Positions 42,847 to 54,711 of a stretch of DNA of 64,000 bases are shown here, piece after piece. The position numbers were made by a program, and so were the translations under genes. Numbering within the stretch: position 1 is the first letter of the stretch; each line of letters starts with the position of its first letter. The stretch covers positions 1,617,001 to 1,681,000 of the forward strand of contig CP114482.1 of assembly GCA_027186245.1 (NCBI GenBank). The letters run 5' to 3'. The notes below the pieces were generated by a model. It was not told the origin of the DNA and ran no database searches. It saw only the letters and a program-made list of their open reading frames with translations. Origin of the DNA: Coriaria nepalensis. Its lineage: Eukaryota > Streptophyta > Magnoliopsida > Cucurbitales > Coriariaceae.

Positions 42847-43437
42847 TTAATTTTGCGACCTCAATTGTTTGTAAAACCTATTAATGAAATCCTCGGCAGC
42901 TTTGTCCACGTGACAATTCTCATCACCATTGTTATGAGTGTCACTAAGGGGAAATGGTGAGTCAGTAACCCTTAGTTGTCGGGCGACCATGGGGGTCCGC
43001 CCGAACCCGGGAAGGGCCGGGGAAGCCTCAACGGACGCATCATTACTCATCATCTCCAATGCGGCCTTAACTGCATTAATTGTTGCCATGTCATCCTCCA
43101 TGGTGTCGAGAGACTGATGGTGGCGGCGCTTGCTGAGATACTGGAAGGCGGGAAAGGCGGGGCTATTGCTGCAGCTGAACTCGAAGTCGTTAGGGTTGAT
43201 GAAGGAGAGGTGGGAAGAGGCAGTGCTGCCAGAAGTGGCGGCAGTGTGGTGGTGGTGGTGGTGGAGGTGGAGCATGAAGTTTCCTAGGGCTTTACCGGCG
43301 AGTTTGCTGCGTTTTGTCATCATGTACTTGACGTTAAGCATGAGCTTGGTCTTTGAGATGCCTTTTCTCACCATGAAGTAAACTATACGTACCATGCTCC
43401 ATATCCTCTTCGTTATCATTGGTAGATTTTGCTCCAT
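42847..43437 (-). CDS. DUF761 family protein, tandem copy A
   Basis: A single-exon gene for a 196-aa protein of the plant DUF761 / Avr9-Cf-9 rapidly elicited protein 146 type, whose biochemical function is unknown. The N-terminus starts MEQNLPMITKRIWSMVR, with a conserved basic/hydrophobic block (YFMVRKGISK, LNVKYMMTKR). A His-rich tract (HLHHHHHH) comes next, then FEFSCSNSP in the middle. The C-terminus has the DUF761 motif VDKAAEDFINRFYKQLRSQ, ending SQN. There is no signal peptide. It is the leftmost of four similar genes on the same strand, with a TATA-like element 110 bases upstream and a GA repeat in the leader. The reading frame is intact. Confidence 0.9.
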   Translation of the reverse strand: MEQNLPMITKRIWSMVRIVYFMVRKGISKTKLMLNVKYMMTKRSKLAGKALGNFMLHLHHHHHHTAATSGSTASSHLSFINPNDFEFSCSNSPAFPAFQYLSKRRHHQSLDTMEDDMATINAVKAALEMMSNDASVEASPALPGFGRTPMVARQLRVTDSPFPLSDTHNNGDENCHVDKAAEDFINRFYKQLRSQN

Positions 43438-46163
43438 TTGATTTAGATCTCTTTGCTTGGTTCTTTTCTTAGAGAGAGAGAGAGAGAGAGGACACTACTA
43501 TTAGGAATATAAGTTTTGATTTGAGAAGAGGATGGTTTAGTGGGGCTATATAAAGGAGTTGATGGAGGTGAAAGAAAAATATGAGTGGAAAATTGACCTA
43601 AATGCCATTTTGAAAACTACGCCCATGTAAATATGCCAACTAAATCGCACTATTGCATTTGTAAATTGAAACCTATCTCTCTCTCTTTCTTCTTCTTTTT
43701 TTTTACTATAAACTATTGTTAGAAGAAAATCATGTCTCCCACTTCGTAACACATCCTTAGATTTTGTTTAATGAAAACTTAGATACGTATCTAGCTACTT
43801 CAAGAGATCATAATAGCATATGCTAATGAATTGGTTACACGACGTCGTATGGCCATTAATTAGTACAAGCTTGACAGACCGGATCATCTGCTTTAACGGA
43901 TACCCTATCGAGTACATTAGTACGTATACAGAGAAAGTGGGGGCCGGATCTCAATTATATTTTCCCACTTACTTTATAATTCGTCTAACCACGAGGAGCT
44001 TATGCAAATATCTTCTGAGAATCTATAATTGATTGCATATGCTTCAGGCTTTCTAGTTTATAGCTAGCTTTTGAAAGTTAAAAAGAGGAGGGAAGACACT
44101 ATTAATCAAAGAGCACAATTTGTTGTCGAAAACCATTGTTCATGTGGTTTAGAGATGTATGCTCCTACTAAATCTCGAACTGAAATGCTATTACTCACTC
44201 CATTGTTATAATATATGAAAGTGATGTTAATTTGTTGATCGTGATAAATTTAATTTATCACGTGTCAATATTATTTTCAACTTATAATAAAGTGATGTAA
44301 AAGGAAGGTGATAGATTATATATAGATTTTTTTTTTCTCTTTCTTTTGGTCAAATGATCGATGCCCATTTAATGTTTAGTGGGGGAGGCGGAAATTAAAA
44401 TGGTTGCATAAATAAAATTAAGCTTTTGTTTCTTTTCATCGAGAAATGCTCTTCCTTTTGCGGTTTTGCCGCCTTCCAAGCTCATCGTTTTGGAGAATTA
44501 ATCTATGTGAAGAAAGACACACTCATGAACTATGCTTTTATGACCACTGAGTTCGACACATTCAATTTCCTTTCCCTTAATTTTATTACACTTTAATTTG
44601 TCTGTAAGTAGTTCGAATCTTCAAACCACAACACTCCTCAAAGTTATTATTGCATGCATAAATATATATATATATATATATATATACCAAATAAAGTTAC
44701 ACTTTATGTATATATATTACGATGTTATAAGCTGTCTTTCACTTGTACCTAACGGTAGTGTAGACAGCCGTGCATTAGCTATGTAAAACCAAAAGATCTA
44801 TGTAATTTGACACATGCTTATAAGTTTTATAAACTCCCCTTTTCTCTAAGAAAAAGAAAGAAACGAGTACTAAAACATGTGTAATTAACTAGTGGTTTTA
44901 ATCTGAGATAAACCGAACATACACCATCTAAGTTAGCTATAGTATACGAAATTAGAGAAATTCTTGAAAGGATCCGATCAACGGAAAAAAATGAAACATA
45001 TTTCGTAAAGACGGAAGAGGGTTAGAGTACTCCCGGACGAAGATAATTAGTTAACGTAAATCATAGAGTTAACTTATATATTAAGAATCTAGAAAGCAAT
45101 TCATGATGATAACAAGATGTATTTTTACGAGCCAAGTTTGAAACATGATTCAAATTAATCATGTGCTCTTTTGTATTATTTCCTTTCTTATTTTATGAAT
45201 TGTGTGTCCAAAGAATGGAAGTGCATGCGGCACTATAAAATTTTTACCACTTTTCATAATTTCTAACTTTATCTTTTCATGTATGGACAAAATTTATAAT
45301 GAAAAAAAAAAAAGAATACAAAAGAAACGAAGTTATTATAAGTATAACAAAGGAGTGAGGTTGTGTCAATTTATAATATGTTAGAAAATATTTTCTTTTT
45401 ACTTCAATAATGTATAACAAAAGACATGCATTATTATTCATATCAAAGATTTAGTGCCGGCTAAATATTATTATCGATCATTTTTAGCTATTTTTTGTTT
45501 TTAATTAAAAAAGAGTTGATAACTGATATGATATATTTTTACTATTTCAATAGAAAATGGACCGCTAAATTTTTTTTTTGAAGATATGATAGATATGATA
45601 TTTAGTAAGTATTTAATCTATATTTTTATTTAAATTGTATATTTTCTCGAGTTATGCACGTCCATGGATCATGTTAGTAGATTAGAATGAAAGTTGTCTA
45701 GAGTAAACCGTTACGGTTACAAAAATAATGATCCCAAAGTACTGCTTAATGCTTAAGAAGATAAGATTGAAAGCCCACCTGTCCGTGCATCCGTTTCTTA
45801 AGAAGTATGCAATGGCACATACATCCCACATCTAACAAACAGAAACTTAACATTTTGCCTTTATTATCAAACGTATATTAAAGCACATTATTATTTTGTT
45901 CATTGTTAAAAAAACTTTGTCGGATGCTGATTTCTTGATTGATCCATCACAAAAGAATAATAAAAAAAAAAAAAATTTGCAGGAAATTGAATCCTTCGAA
46001 TATCCATAGAACATACTTCTATAGCTTGTTCATATTACTGTAATTTTTTATTTTCCATTTCTATGAATTTCATACAACAGAAAATACAAAGGAGAAATAA
46101 TTAACTACAAAATTACCAAAAGAAAAAAAGAAAATGAAAGAAGAAGAGGGTATATCGTATATC
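43438..46163. other. Spacer between DUF761 copies A and B
   Basis: This includes the leader and promoter of copy A and the 3' flank of copy B. Segments near 43.74-43.80 kb and 45.06-45.45 kb match sequence upstream of copy B (47.0 kb and 47.48-48.0 kb), showing that the duplicated block extends well beyond the coding region. An AT repeat lies near 44659-44688. No separate gene is seen. Confidence 0.55.
43547..43554 (-). promoter_or_regulatory. TATA box of DUF761 copy A
   Basis: The minus strand reads TTTATATAGCCCC 110 bases upstream of the ATG. The element and its C-rich flank are conserved at the same position in copies B and D. Confidence 0.55.
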
Positions 46164-46727
46164 TTATTCTGTCATTTGCAACCTCAATTGTCTGTAAAAC
46201 CTATTTATAAAATCCGCCGCAGCTTTATCCACTTGGCAATCCTCATCACCATGATTATTCTCCGTTAATCCCCGGTCCATGGGGCTTTGCACAAACTCAG
46301 GAAGGGCCGAGGAAGCATCAACATACTCCTCATCGCTCATCATCTCCAATGCGGCCTTAACTGCACTAACTGTCACCACATCATCCTCAATCGTGTCAAG
46401 AGATTGATGGCGGGGGTGGCGCTTGCTGAGGTGGAAGACGGCGGGGATGTTGCTGCAGCTAAACTCGAAATGGTCGTGGTTTCTAAAGGATAGGTTGGGA
46501 TGCGAGGAGGTGGCAGTACTGGAGGCAGCAGCATGGTGGTGGTGGTGATGGTGGAGGTGCAACATGAAGTTACCTAGGGCTTTACCGGCAATTTTTCCGC
46601 GTTTTGTCATCATGTACTTGAGGTTAAGTATGAGCTTGCTCTTTGATATGCCTTTCCTCACCATGAAATAAATTATACGTACCATGCTCCATATCCTCTT
46701 CGTTATCATTGGTTGATTTTGCTCCAT
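46164..46727 (-). CDS. DUF761 family protein, tandem copy B
   Basis: A single-exon gene for a 187-aa DUF761 protein. It keeps the full family layout: MEQNQPMITKRIWSMVR, YFMVRKGISKSKLILNLKY, a His tract of eight His in nine residues, FEFSCSNIP, and the C-terminal VDKAAADFINRFYRQLRLQ. It lacks the RQLRVTDSPFPL-type segment that copies A and D carry before the C-terminal motif. Coding and flanking sequence are closest to copy C, indicating that B and C come from the most recent duplication. Function is unknown; some family members are rapidly induced in defence responses. Confidence 0.9.
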   Translation of the reverse strand: MEQNQPMITKRIWSMVRIIYFMVRKGISKSKLILNLKYMMTKRGKIAGKALGNFMLHLHHHHHHHAAASSTATSSHPNLSFRNHDHFEFSCSNIPAVFHLSKRHPRHQSLDTIEDDVVTVSAVKAALEMMSDEEYVDASSALPEFVQSPMDRGLTENNHGDEDCQVDKAAADFINRFYRQLRLQMTE

Positions 46728-49478
46728 TGATCTTTTTTAGGATATCACTTAATTGGTTGTATCTTTTTCTTAGAGAGAGGTATGTATCATATGGTTTTGC
46801 CTTGGTTTGAGAAGAGAAGGTGTTATGGTGGGGGTATATAAAGGAGCAATATATGGAGGTGAGAGTAAAGGAAAAGGAAAAGTGGGGCACGTGAGAAATT
46901 ATTGTGTGCTAAAATCCCCGTTAGTTGCTTAGTGCAAAGCATTGGTGGTAGATCCATACACGCACACATATACATATAATGCTATAAGGAAATCATGTTT
47001 CCCACTTCGTAACACATCCTATTATCCTAAGGTTTTGTTTAATGAAAATCTAGACACATAATTAGCTACTTTAGAACTAACTAGCTTGATGCAAGTGCTC
47101 GCTATGATTCACAAGCCTTATCTGTAACGTCTATAATTTTGTAGTTCCTTAACAAGTAAGAGAGTGTAGGAATATAATAATATTGCTTAAGAAGCCGTCT
47201 GATTATCAATTATATACAAATGATCATTATTGACTTACTTTGTTAAGCTATCAAGAGTCCCAAAGTTTGGAAAAATGATCTACAATTAATACATATCTAT
47301 TGGCATGGATCAGAATCGTCTTTGTTCCGGTCTCTGTTTGTCAGGGCCGGCTCAATGTTTTTGAGGGCCTTAGGCAAAAAGGAAAAAGAAAAATTGGTTG
47401 TAAACGAGGATCTATAACATATTTTGGCTAGAGTTTCCGAGGAACATAATTACTTAATGTGAATCATATCATTAACTTTTACAGTAACGATCTACAAAGC
47501 AATTTATGATGATAAGTAATTAAGTACAAGATGTATTTTACGAGCCAAGTTTGAAACATGATTCAAATTAATCATGGGCATTTTGTACGACTATTTGTCC
47601 TCACTATGAGAACTAGTTTGATCTCTACTTTAACAAGTTTTTCTCGTGTACGCATTTAAGTTCTCAAAAGCTTAATTGGCAAGTACTCTTTTGTATTATT
47701 TCCTTTCTTATTTTATGAATTGTGTACAAAGAATGGAAGTGCATGCAGCACTACAGAAATTTACGACTTTTCTTTCTAACTTTATCTTTTTATGTACGGA
47801 CACAAACTATAGTGCAAAAATAATACAAAAGAAACAAAGACTAATCAAAATTAGACTCCTGCAAATTCGTAATTTTCTTCATTTGTTCAATCCACTTGAC
47901 CAAGTTATCATAATTAAAAAGGAGTAAGGTTTTGTCAATTTATAATATGTTACAAAATATTTTATCTTTTAAGTCTAATAATGTATAGCAAAAGACATGC
48001 ATTACTATTCAATGAGTAGAGATTTAGTAAATATCATGCGTATCATATTTTCGTAAAGATTTCAACCATTCATTTCTTATATGAGGAAAAAAAATGCGAC
48101 ATATAAGCTCATTTTTAGCCAAAGGCCAAAACGGTTAAAAATGAGTTGATAAATGATGTGTCGTGATTTTAGTTTTTATTTGGAAAAAAGATGATTAAGA
48201 TTTCTCAAAAAGTATGGTAGGAATAGTATTTGGTAGGCATTGAATCTCTATTATTATTCAAGTTATATGCTCTCTCAAAATTATGCACATCCACGAACCA
48301 CCTTAGAGCCTATAATAGTCCAGAAGGAACGTAATCTAAAATATACCGTTAAGATTACAAAAAGAGCGATCCCAGAAATGACAGCTTCATGTTTGAAAAG
48401 ATAAGATTAAAAGCTGTCATGAGTGGATTGTGACTTCGTAAGAAGTATGCAATGATACCAATGTAATTATTCTCAAAATATACCTGTAGTAATTACAATA
48501 TGTAGGGAGGTATCAATCGCATAAAAAAGTATCATACATGAGGAATTAACGAATTAAAACACTCAACGATAATTAAAAATGAAAATAAAATTAGATAAAA
48601 AAATTAAATAACTAGATTAATTAATAATAATAAAAGTGACAAGACATCAAGAATTACTTTTAAGCTTCGTTCTAATATTTCACACTTTGATTCAAAATTA
48701 TAATTTAATTATATGTTTCACATCCTAAACAGACAATTAAAAAATATTTAATTAAAGATTATAAGAACAAAAATATATTCAATAAGATAAAACTTTTTTT
48801 TGTTAAATCATGATCCTATCTTATGAGTTATCTAAAATCGATAATATATCATATGACAATATTACAGTAAAAATCAACATGTAAAATAAATCATTAGTAA
48901 CAATTATATCTTAAAATCATTTATATAAATAAAGTATGACTGAAATTATATAACAGAATAAAAATATAATTTTTGGATTATAAGAGACTAATGAATAATA
49001 ATGAGTTTAACATTAAACAAATGTAAAACTTATAAGAATATTAAGCCAATCAAAATTTGAAACTGAGAAATCTTAACTTGAAAAATCATCCCTAACCTTT
49101 CTTATAACTTAGCTTGATTTATAACATATCTCCATCAATTTAGTTTCTTAAGAAGAAAAATATTTAAGAAGAAGAATCATTCCCTTTTACGAATATGATG
49201 CTCCCCTTTTATAAGCTTCTGCCTCTCCACTTTGATTTGAAAATCTTATCCTCCCTTTAATTTTTCCTTGATTTTTGCAAATCCAATCTTTATGTTTATC
49301 TTCAGCTTTGCACATTCTTTTTCCAACTATTTTGACCAACAATGACTTCCTCTATAGCTTGTTCATATTATTGTCATTTCTATGAAATTCATACAACAGA
49401 AAATACAAAGGAGAAATAACTAACCAAAAAATTACCAAAAGAAATAGAGGAAAAGAAGAGTATGATATATCTTGTATC
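46728..49478. other. Spacer between DUF761 copies B and C
   Basis: This holds the copy B promoter, duplicated flanking blocks shared with the A and C spacers (47.0-47.33 kb, 47.43-48.3 kb) and the 3' flank of copy C. A short CAGGGCCGGCTC segment at 47342 interrupts similarity to the copy C spacer. A 110-bp stretch at about 47.58-47.69 kb is absent from the equivalent position near 45.17 kb. No additional gene is supported. Confidence 0.55.
46835..46842 (-). promoter_or_regulatory. TATA box of DUF761 copy B
   Basis: The minus strand reads TTTATATACCCCC 108 bases upstream of the ATG, matching the position in copy A. Confidence 0.55.
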
Positions 49479-50040
49479 TTATTCTGTCATTTGCAACCTT
49501 AATTGTTTGTAAAACTTATTTATAAAATCCGCCATAGCTTTATCCACTTGGCAATTCTCATCACCATGATTATTTTTTGTCAATCTCTGGTCCATGGGGC
49601 TTTGCACAAACTCGGGAAGGGCCGAGGAACCATCGACTATACTCCTCATCCCTCATCATCTCCAGTGCAGCCTTAACCGCACTAACCGTGGCCACATCAT
49701 CCTCAATCGTGTCTAGAGATTGATGGCGGCAGCACTTGCTGAGGTGGAAGGCGAGGCTGTTGCTGCAGCTAAACTTAAAATGGTCATGGTTTTGAAAGGA
49801 TAGGTTGGGAAGCGAGGAGGTGGAGATGGCCGTGATGGTAACAGCAGTGTGGTGGTGCTGATGGTGGAGGTGGAGCATGAAGTTACCAAGGGCTTTACTG
49901 GGGATTTTGCCGCATTTTGTCATCATGTACTTGAGGTCAAGCATGAGGTTGCTTTTTGATATGGCTTTCCTCACCATGAAATAAACTATACGTACCATGC
50001 TCCACACCCCCTTCGTTATCATTGGTTGATTTTGCTCCAT
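49479..50040 (-). pseudogene. DUF761 family gene, tandem copy C, frameshifted
   Basis: The frame opens normally (MEQNQPMITKGVWSMVR) and continues to about residue 136, where a one-base insertion near 49.63 kb relative to copy B changes the frame after RDEEY. The protein then ends at 49570 with unrelated residues (156 aa in total). The original frame is still readable downstream, with PEFVQSPMD and VDKAMADFINKFYKQLRLQ, to a TAA at 49479-49481. The C-terminal DUF761 motif is therefore lost from the product. The His tract is interrupted by Gln (HHQHHH), and the TATA-like element upstream is also altered. A truncated protein might still be made, but decay is the simplest reading. Confidence 0.85.
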
Positions 50041-53000
50041 TCTTTTTGAGGATCACTTAATTGGTTTTTTTTTTCCTTAGAGAGAGGTATGTATCATATG
50101 ATTTTGCTTTGGTTTGAGAAGAGAAAGGGTTGATGGTGGGGGTATATGAAGGAGCAATATATGGAGGTAAGAGGAAGGCAAAGGCCAAAGTGGGGCACGT
50201 GAGAAATAATTGTGTGCTAAAATGTCGTTAGTAGCTTGGTGCATAGCATAGGTGGTGGATACATACACATACACACACGTATATATATATATATATTGCT
50301 CTAAGGAAATCATGTCTCCCACTTTGTATGTATATATACATATGTGTGTAGTTCTTACATATATATATATATATATATATAGTTTTTACAATAAAATATT
50401 GCTCTAAGGAATCATGTCTCCCGCTTTGTAACACATCTTTAGGTTTTGTTTAATGAGAATCTAGACACATAAGTAGCTACTTTAGAACCAACTAGCTCGA
50501 TGCAAGTGCTCGCGCTATGATTCACAAGCCTTATCCATAATGTCTATGATTTTGTAGTTTCTTAACAAGTAAGAGAGTGTAGGAATATAATAACATTGCT
50601 TAAGAGGTCGTATGATTATTAATCAATTATATTCGTGGATGTAAGAGAACAAATGATCATTATGGACTTACTTTGTCAAGCTATCAAAGTGTCTCAAAGC
50701 TGTTAAGTAAAAATGATCTACGATTAATACCTATCAAGTTATGCCAAAATTGGCATGACATGGATCAAAATCGTCTTTGTTTGATACCGGTTTGTCATCA
50801 CGAAACATCTAGGACCCGAATAATGTATAATGATCAATATTATCAAAAACATAAGATAAAGAGAAGAAGTTAAGTAACATAAATATATATATATATAATT
50901 CGGTCGATATGACTTATATTTATAGCTGAAGAATAATAGAAAATTTCACACATAAAAGGAGAACACAAAAAATAATTTGTGAATCCTTAACCTAATTATT
51001 TAGGTTTGTTGAGTTGGGCATGAATTAGTTGCCAACCCCATAATATAAGTGTCCTCTTATGGAATGGGAGTAATCGTGTTTTGTTTTACATCGTTTGAGG
51101 AGAAGATTGTAATATACCTTATAATGCTTTGTGGCAACTCTTCCTATCAAACCGGTCTTTTGGGATAGAGCCCGCCCACTTTTGCATCAGTTTGGTATCC
51201 GAGCAAGCCTAAATGAGAACTATGTGGGATCACACGAGGACGTGTGTCTTATGAAAAAGGGAGGTAATTATGCATGTGTCCTCTTGTGGAAGGTGACTGG
51301 TCATACTTCTATCCCATATCGCTTAGAAGACGGTTATAGTGTGCCTTATAATGCTTAGTGGCAACTCTTCCTATTAGACAGGTCTTTTGGGATAAAGCTC
51401 ATATTTTATCAATTTGGTATTAGAGTAGGCCCAAGTGAGGAGTGTGTTGGATCACACTAGGACTTGTGTTTTGTGAAAATGGGAGGTAATGATGCATGCG
51501 TCCTTTTGTGGAAGGTGATTAGTCATATTTCTCTCACATCACTTGGAAAAAAGGTTGTAATGTGCCTTATATAATGCTTGGTGACAACTCTTTCTATCTG
51601 GCCGGTCTTTTGGGATTGAGCCCACTTTGCATCAGTTTGGTATTAGAGCCAGGTAACTAATCATGTTTCTATCCCACATCACTTGAATATAAGGTTGTAA
51701 TGTGCCTTATAATCCTTAGTGACAACTCTTCTTATTAGGTCGATCTTTTGGGATATAGCTAACTTTGTATCAATTTGGCATTAGAGCAAGCCCACTTGTG
51801 AAAATGAGAGGTAATGATGCAAGTATTCACTTGTGGAAGGTGGCTAGTCATACTTTCATCTCACATCGTTTGGAGAGAAAATTATAATATATCTTTTAAT
51901 ACTTGGGAGGTAATGATGCATGTGTCCACTTATAAAAGGTGACTGGTCATATTTTTATCTTATATCAATTAGAGAGAAGTTATAATATATCTTATAATAC
52001 TTGGTAACGATTCTTCCTATCCGGCTAGTATTTTAAGATATAATTCACTTTTCCTTCACCTCAACCCCAACAGCTTTCCTAATCGGTGAGTGGTGTCAAA
52101 AGAAAACACACTTCGGAGTTATTTATTTAGACCAATATGTACAAATTTTAAAGTTTAGAAAGAGGCTCTAGAAGCATGAATTTTTTAATTGCACTAGCGT
52201 TAACATGCAATATATATGAGGTTAAAAATGACTTTTCCGTATGAATATTAAGAAAATAATGATTTAGTCCAATATACTTTAAATTTGAGGGTTTAATAAC
52301 ACTCTAAATTCAAAAAGAAAGATAACTAAAAATAGATCAATGTTCATAAGAACATTTTCATTATAAACATAATTTTTTTTTCTTTTTGTCATTACCGGAA
52401 GAAATATTATGATTATTAACATTTTATAAATTGACCGTTGCTTCAATATCCTAACTATTAACACATCATAAAATCAACCTACATTTCAATATCCTAATTT
52501 GTCAAAGCGACCGTCACTTCAATAGAATCGAAAATTTGTCAAAATCTCTGACAAAGATTTTTATATATCTATGTATATTTAAAACACACAAATTGTTTTT
52601 TCGTCCTAATTTTTTCAAAAATTGTTTTTCTTCCCCAAAAATCAACAAAATCCCAAACTCTACCTCCAAACAGATCGTTTTTCTCTTCCTTTGAGAACCG
52701 CTATTCGTTTTGGCTAGCTTCCATAGCTTAACCTTGAACGTTCTTTTCTTAAGCTCATGGGTTTGGCGAAGTAATTTAATAATAAGAAAAAGCATGCACT
52801 TATATGCTTTTATGGCCACTGTGTTTGACACATTCAAATTTTCTCTCAACTTTGTTCGTTAATTTAGTATACCTTTGGTAATTCATAAGTACATCGAGTC
52901 TTCAAAAATTATATATACTAAAACACTCTTCAAAATTAAACGAGCGTCACTTGCATTCACAGCACATATAGTAACATTTAAGTTATCTGTCTTGCACTTT

Positions 53001-54094
53001 AATTAGATTAAATATTACCGACAAGTTAATGTTATGGAAACCATGCTTTAGGTAAAAACCAAAAGATGTGTAATTTAACACATGCTTATAAAGTCAATTT
53101 TTTTTTTCCTTAGGAAGAAACGAGTGAAACGTTTTCTTACTTTGTCTTAAGTCCCATGGTAATTGGAAAAGGTTAAAATATGTGTAAGATTGAAAATATC
53201 ATCATATTTTGAGAATATAAGTGACAAAACATTAGCTCGAATAAGAGAAATTAGAAGTGTCAAAATAAATATACCGACCTTTTTTTTAAATTTATTTATT
53301 ATAACCCAGTGTAAGATAACTTGTGTATTATACAGGTCGGCTCATACCGACCTATAAAAAAAAAAAAAATCCTCAACCGAGAACAGCCTAAAGGCTCAGT
53401 TGGCCTTCCAGGGGCCGTGCCTGGGCTTGAAAGGCAGGCCGCCGGCCATGGCCTATGCCCGGATTTGGAAAGTAATATTTTAATTATTATTATTTAGTAA
53501 TGTTAACAAAATTATTCACTTTTAGGGCAAAGTTAGAGTTTGATATGGAACTATAATGGGTTTCCAATCAAGCTTGCTATTTGCTTATCCTCTATTAAAA
53601 ATTATAATAAGAAAAAATAAAGTAATAAAAAATCTGAATGCTCTAGTACTCTTTTGTATCTTTCTTTTCTTATATATTATAAATCGTGTTTAAAGAATGA
53701 AAGTTGCACTATTACAAATTACAAATTACCCTTTAAACTTTAATTGCAAGAAATTATATATAAAGTTGCAAGAAATTGAATACTTAATTTGCATAAAACT
53801 TGATTTTTCTATATTGCTGGTTATACGTACATAGTAATATAATATATTCCCTTATTTTCTTTCCCCTTCTCTATAAATTTCTTCATACATTAATACAGAA
53901 TCTAGAAGGGGGTAAAATTTAGCAATTAAAATTACAACAAATAAATTAAGATGTTAATGATATTGCGAGACCCATTAATTGATTAGCAAACTCCCCCTTT
54001 TTTGTTATTAATTATATATTAACAAATTAATCAACAGTAAAAAAAAAAAAACTTGAGATCAAATCATTGGCATGTAAGAAGTAGTACTTCATTT
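50041..54094. other. Spacer between DUF761 copies C and D
   Basis: The left end is the copy C promoter, where a roughly 100-bp segment around GCTCTAAGGAATCATGTCTCCC is locally duplicated (50.3 and 50.4 kb) with intervening AT repeats. A degenerate tandem array at 51.07-52.06 kb is listed separately. Near 53.27-53.46 kb there is a short hairpin followed by a GC-rich patch. No gene is supported in the rest. Confidence 0.55.
51075..52060. repeat. Degenerate tandem array of LTR/primer-binding-site-like units
   Basis: About five decayed copies of one unit recur. Each has a CACATCRCTTG-like word, GTAATRTGCCTTATAATGCTT, ACTCTTCCTAT, GGTCTTTTGGGATA, and then TTTGGTATYAGAGC. The last word starts at 51191, 51413, 51636 and 51774, so two periods are about 222 bases and one is truncated to 138. 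The TTTGGTATYAGAGC word resembles a Met-tRNA primer-binding site beside an LTR end. There is no retroelement coding sequence in or next to the array. Confidence 0.75.
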
Positions 54095-54673
54095 TTAATC
54101 TGTCGTTTGTAACTTCAGTTGTTTGTAGAACCTATTTATAAAATCCTCGGCCGCTTTGTCCACGTGGCAATCGTCATCGCCATGATTAGTACTACCCCTT
54201 AACGGAAACGGCGAGTCGGTAATCCTTAGTTGCCGGGCCAGTGGGGTCCGCCCGAACCCAGGAAAGGCCGGGGAAGCCTGAACGGACCCCTCAGTATTAC
54301 TCATCGTCTCCAATGCGACCTCAATCGCATTAACCATTGCCACATCATCATCGGTCATTGCGACTTGGTGCTTGCCGAGGTGGAAGCTGGCGGGACTATT
54401 GCTGCAGCTGAACTCGAAGTCGTCCGGGTTTATTTCAAAGGGTAGATCATGAGGTGGTGAGGTGGAGGTGGCGCCAGTGTTGTGGTGGTGGTGGGGGTGG
54501 AGGTGGAGTATGAAGTTACCGAGGGCTTTACCGGCGATTTTTCCACGTTTCGTCATCATGTACTTGAGGTTAAGCATGAGCTTGCTCTTTGATATGCCTT
54601 TCCTCACCATGAAATAAACTATACGTGCCATGCTCCATATCCTCTTTGTCACCATTGGTTGATTTTGCTCCAT
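54095..54673 (-). CDS. DUF761 family protein, tandem copy D
   Basis: A single-exon gene for a 192-aa DUF761 protein. Features in order: MEQNQPMVTKRIWSMAR, YFMVRKGISKSKLMLNLKY, a His tract interrupted by Pro (HLHPHHHHN), FEFSCSNSP, LARQLRITDSPFPL and the C-terminal VDKAAEDFINRFYKQLKLQ. It shares the RQLRITDSPFPL segment with copy A, so A and D look like the longer ancestral form. The leader has a long GA repeat. The frame is intact. Function is unknown. Confidence 0.9.
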   Translation of the reverse strand: MEQNQPMVTKRIWSMARIVYFMVRKGISKSKLMLNLKYMMTKRGKIAGKALGNFILHLHPHHHHNTGATSTSPPHDLPFEINPDDFEFSCSNSPASFHLGKHQVAMTDDDVAMVNAIEVALETMSNTEGSVQASPAFPGFGRTPLARQLRITDSPFPLRGSTNHGDDDCHVDKAAEDFINRFYKQLKLQTTD

Positions 54674-54710
54674 TCTTTTGAATTAGATCGCTTTGATTGT
54701 TTGTTTTTCT

Positions 54711-54711
<1 letters not shown>

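Noticed and set aside
42976..43287. 103-codon plus-strand frame over DUF761 copy A
   Set aside because: It is antisense to the DUF761 coding exon; equivalent shadows appear in the other copies because the exons are similar.
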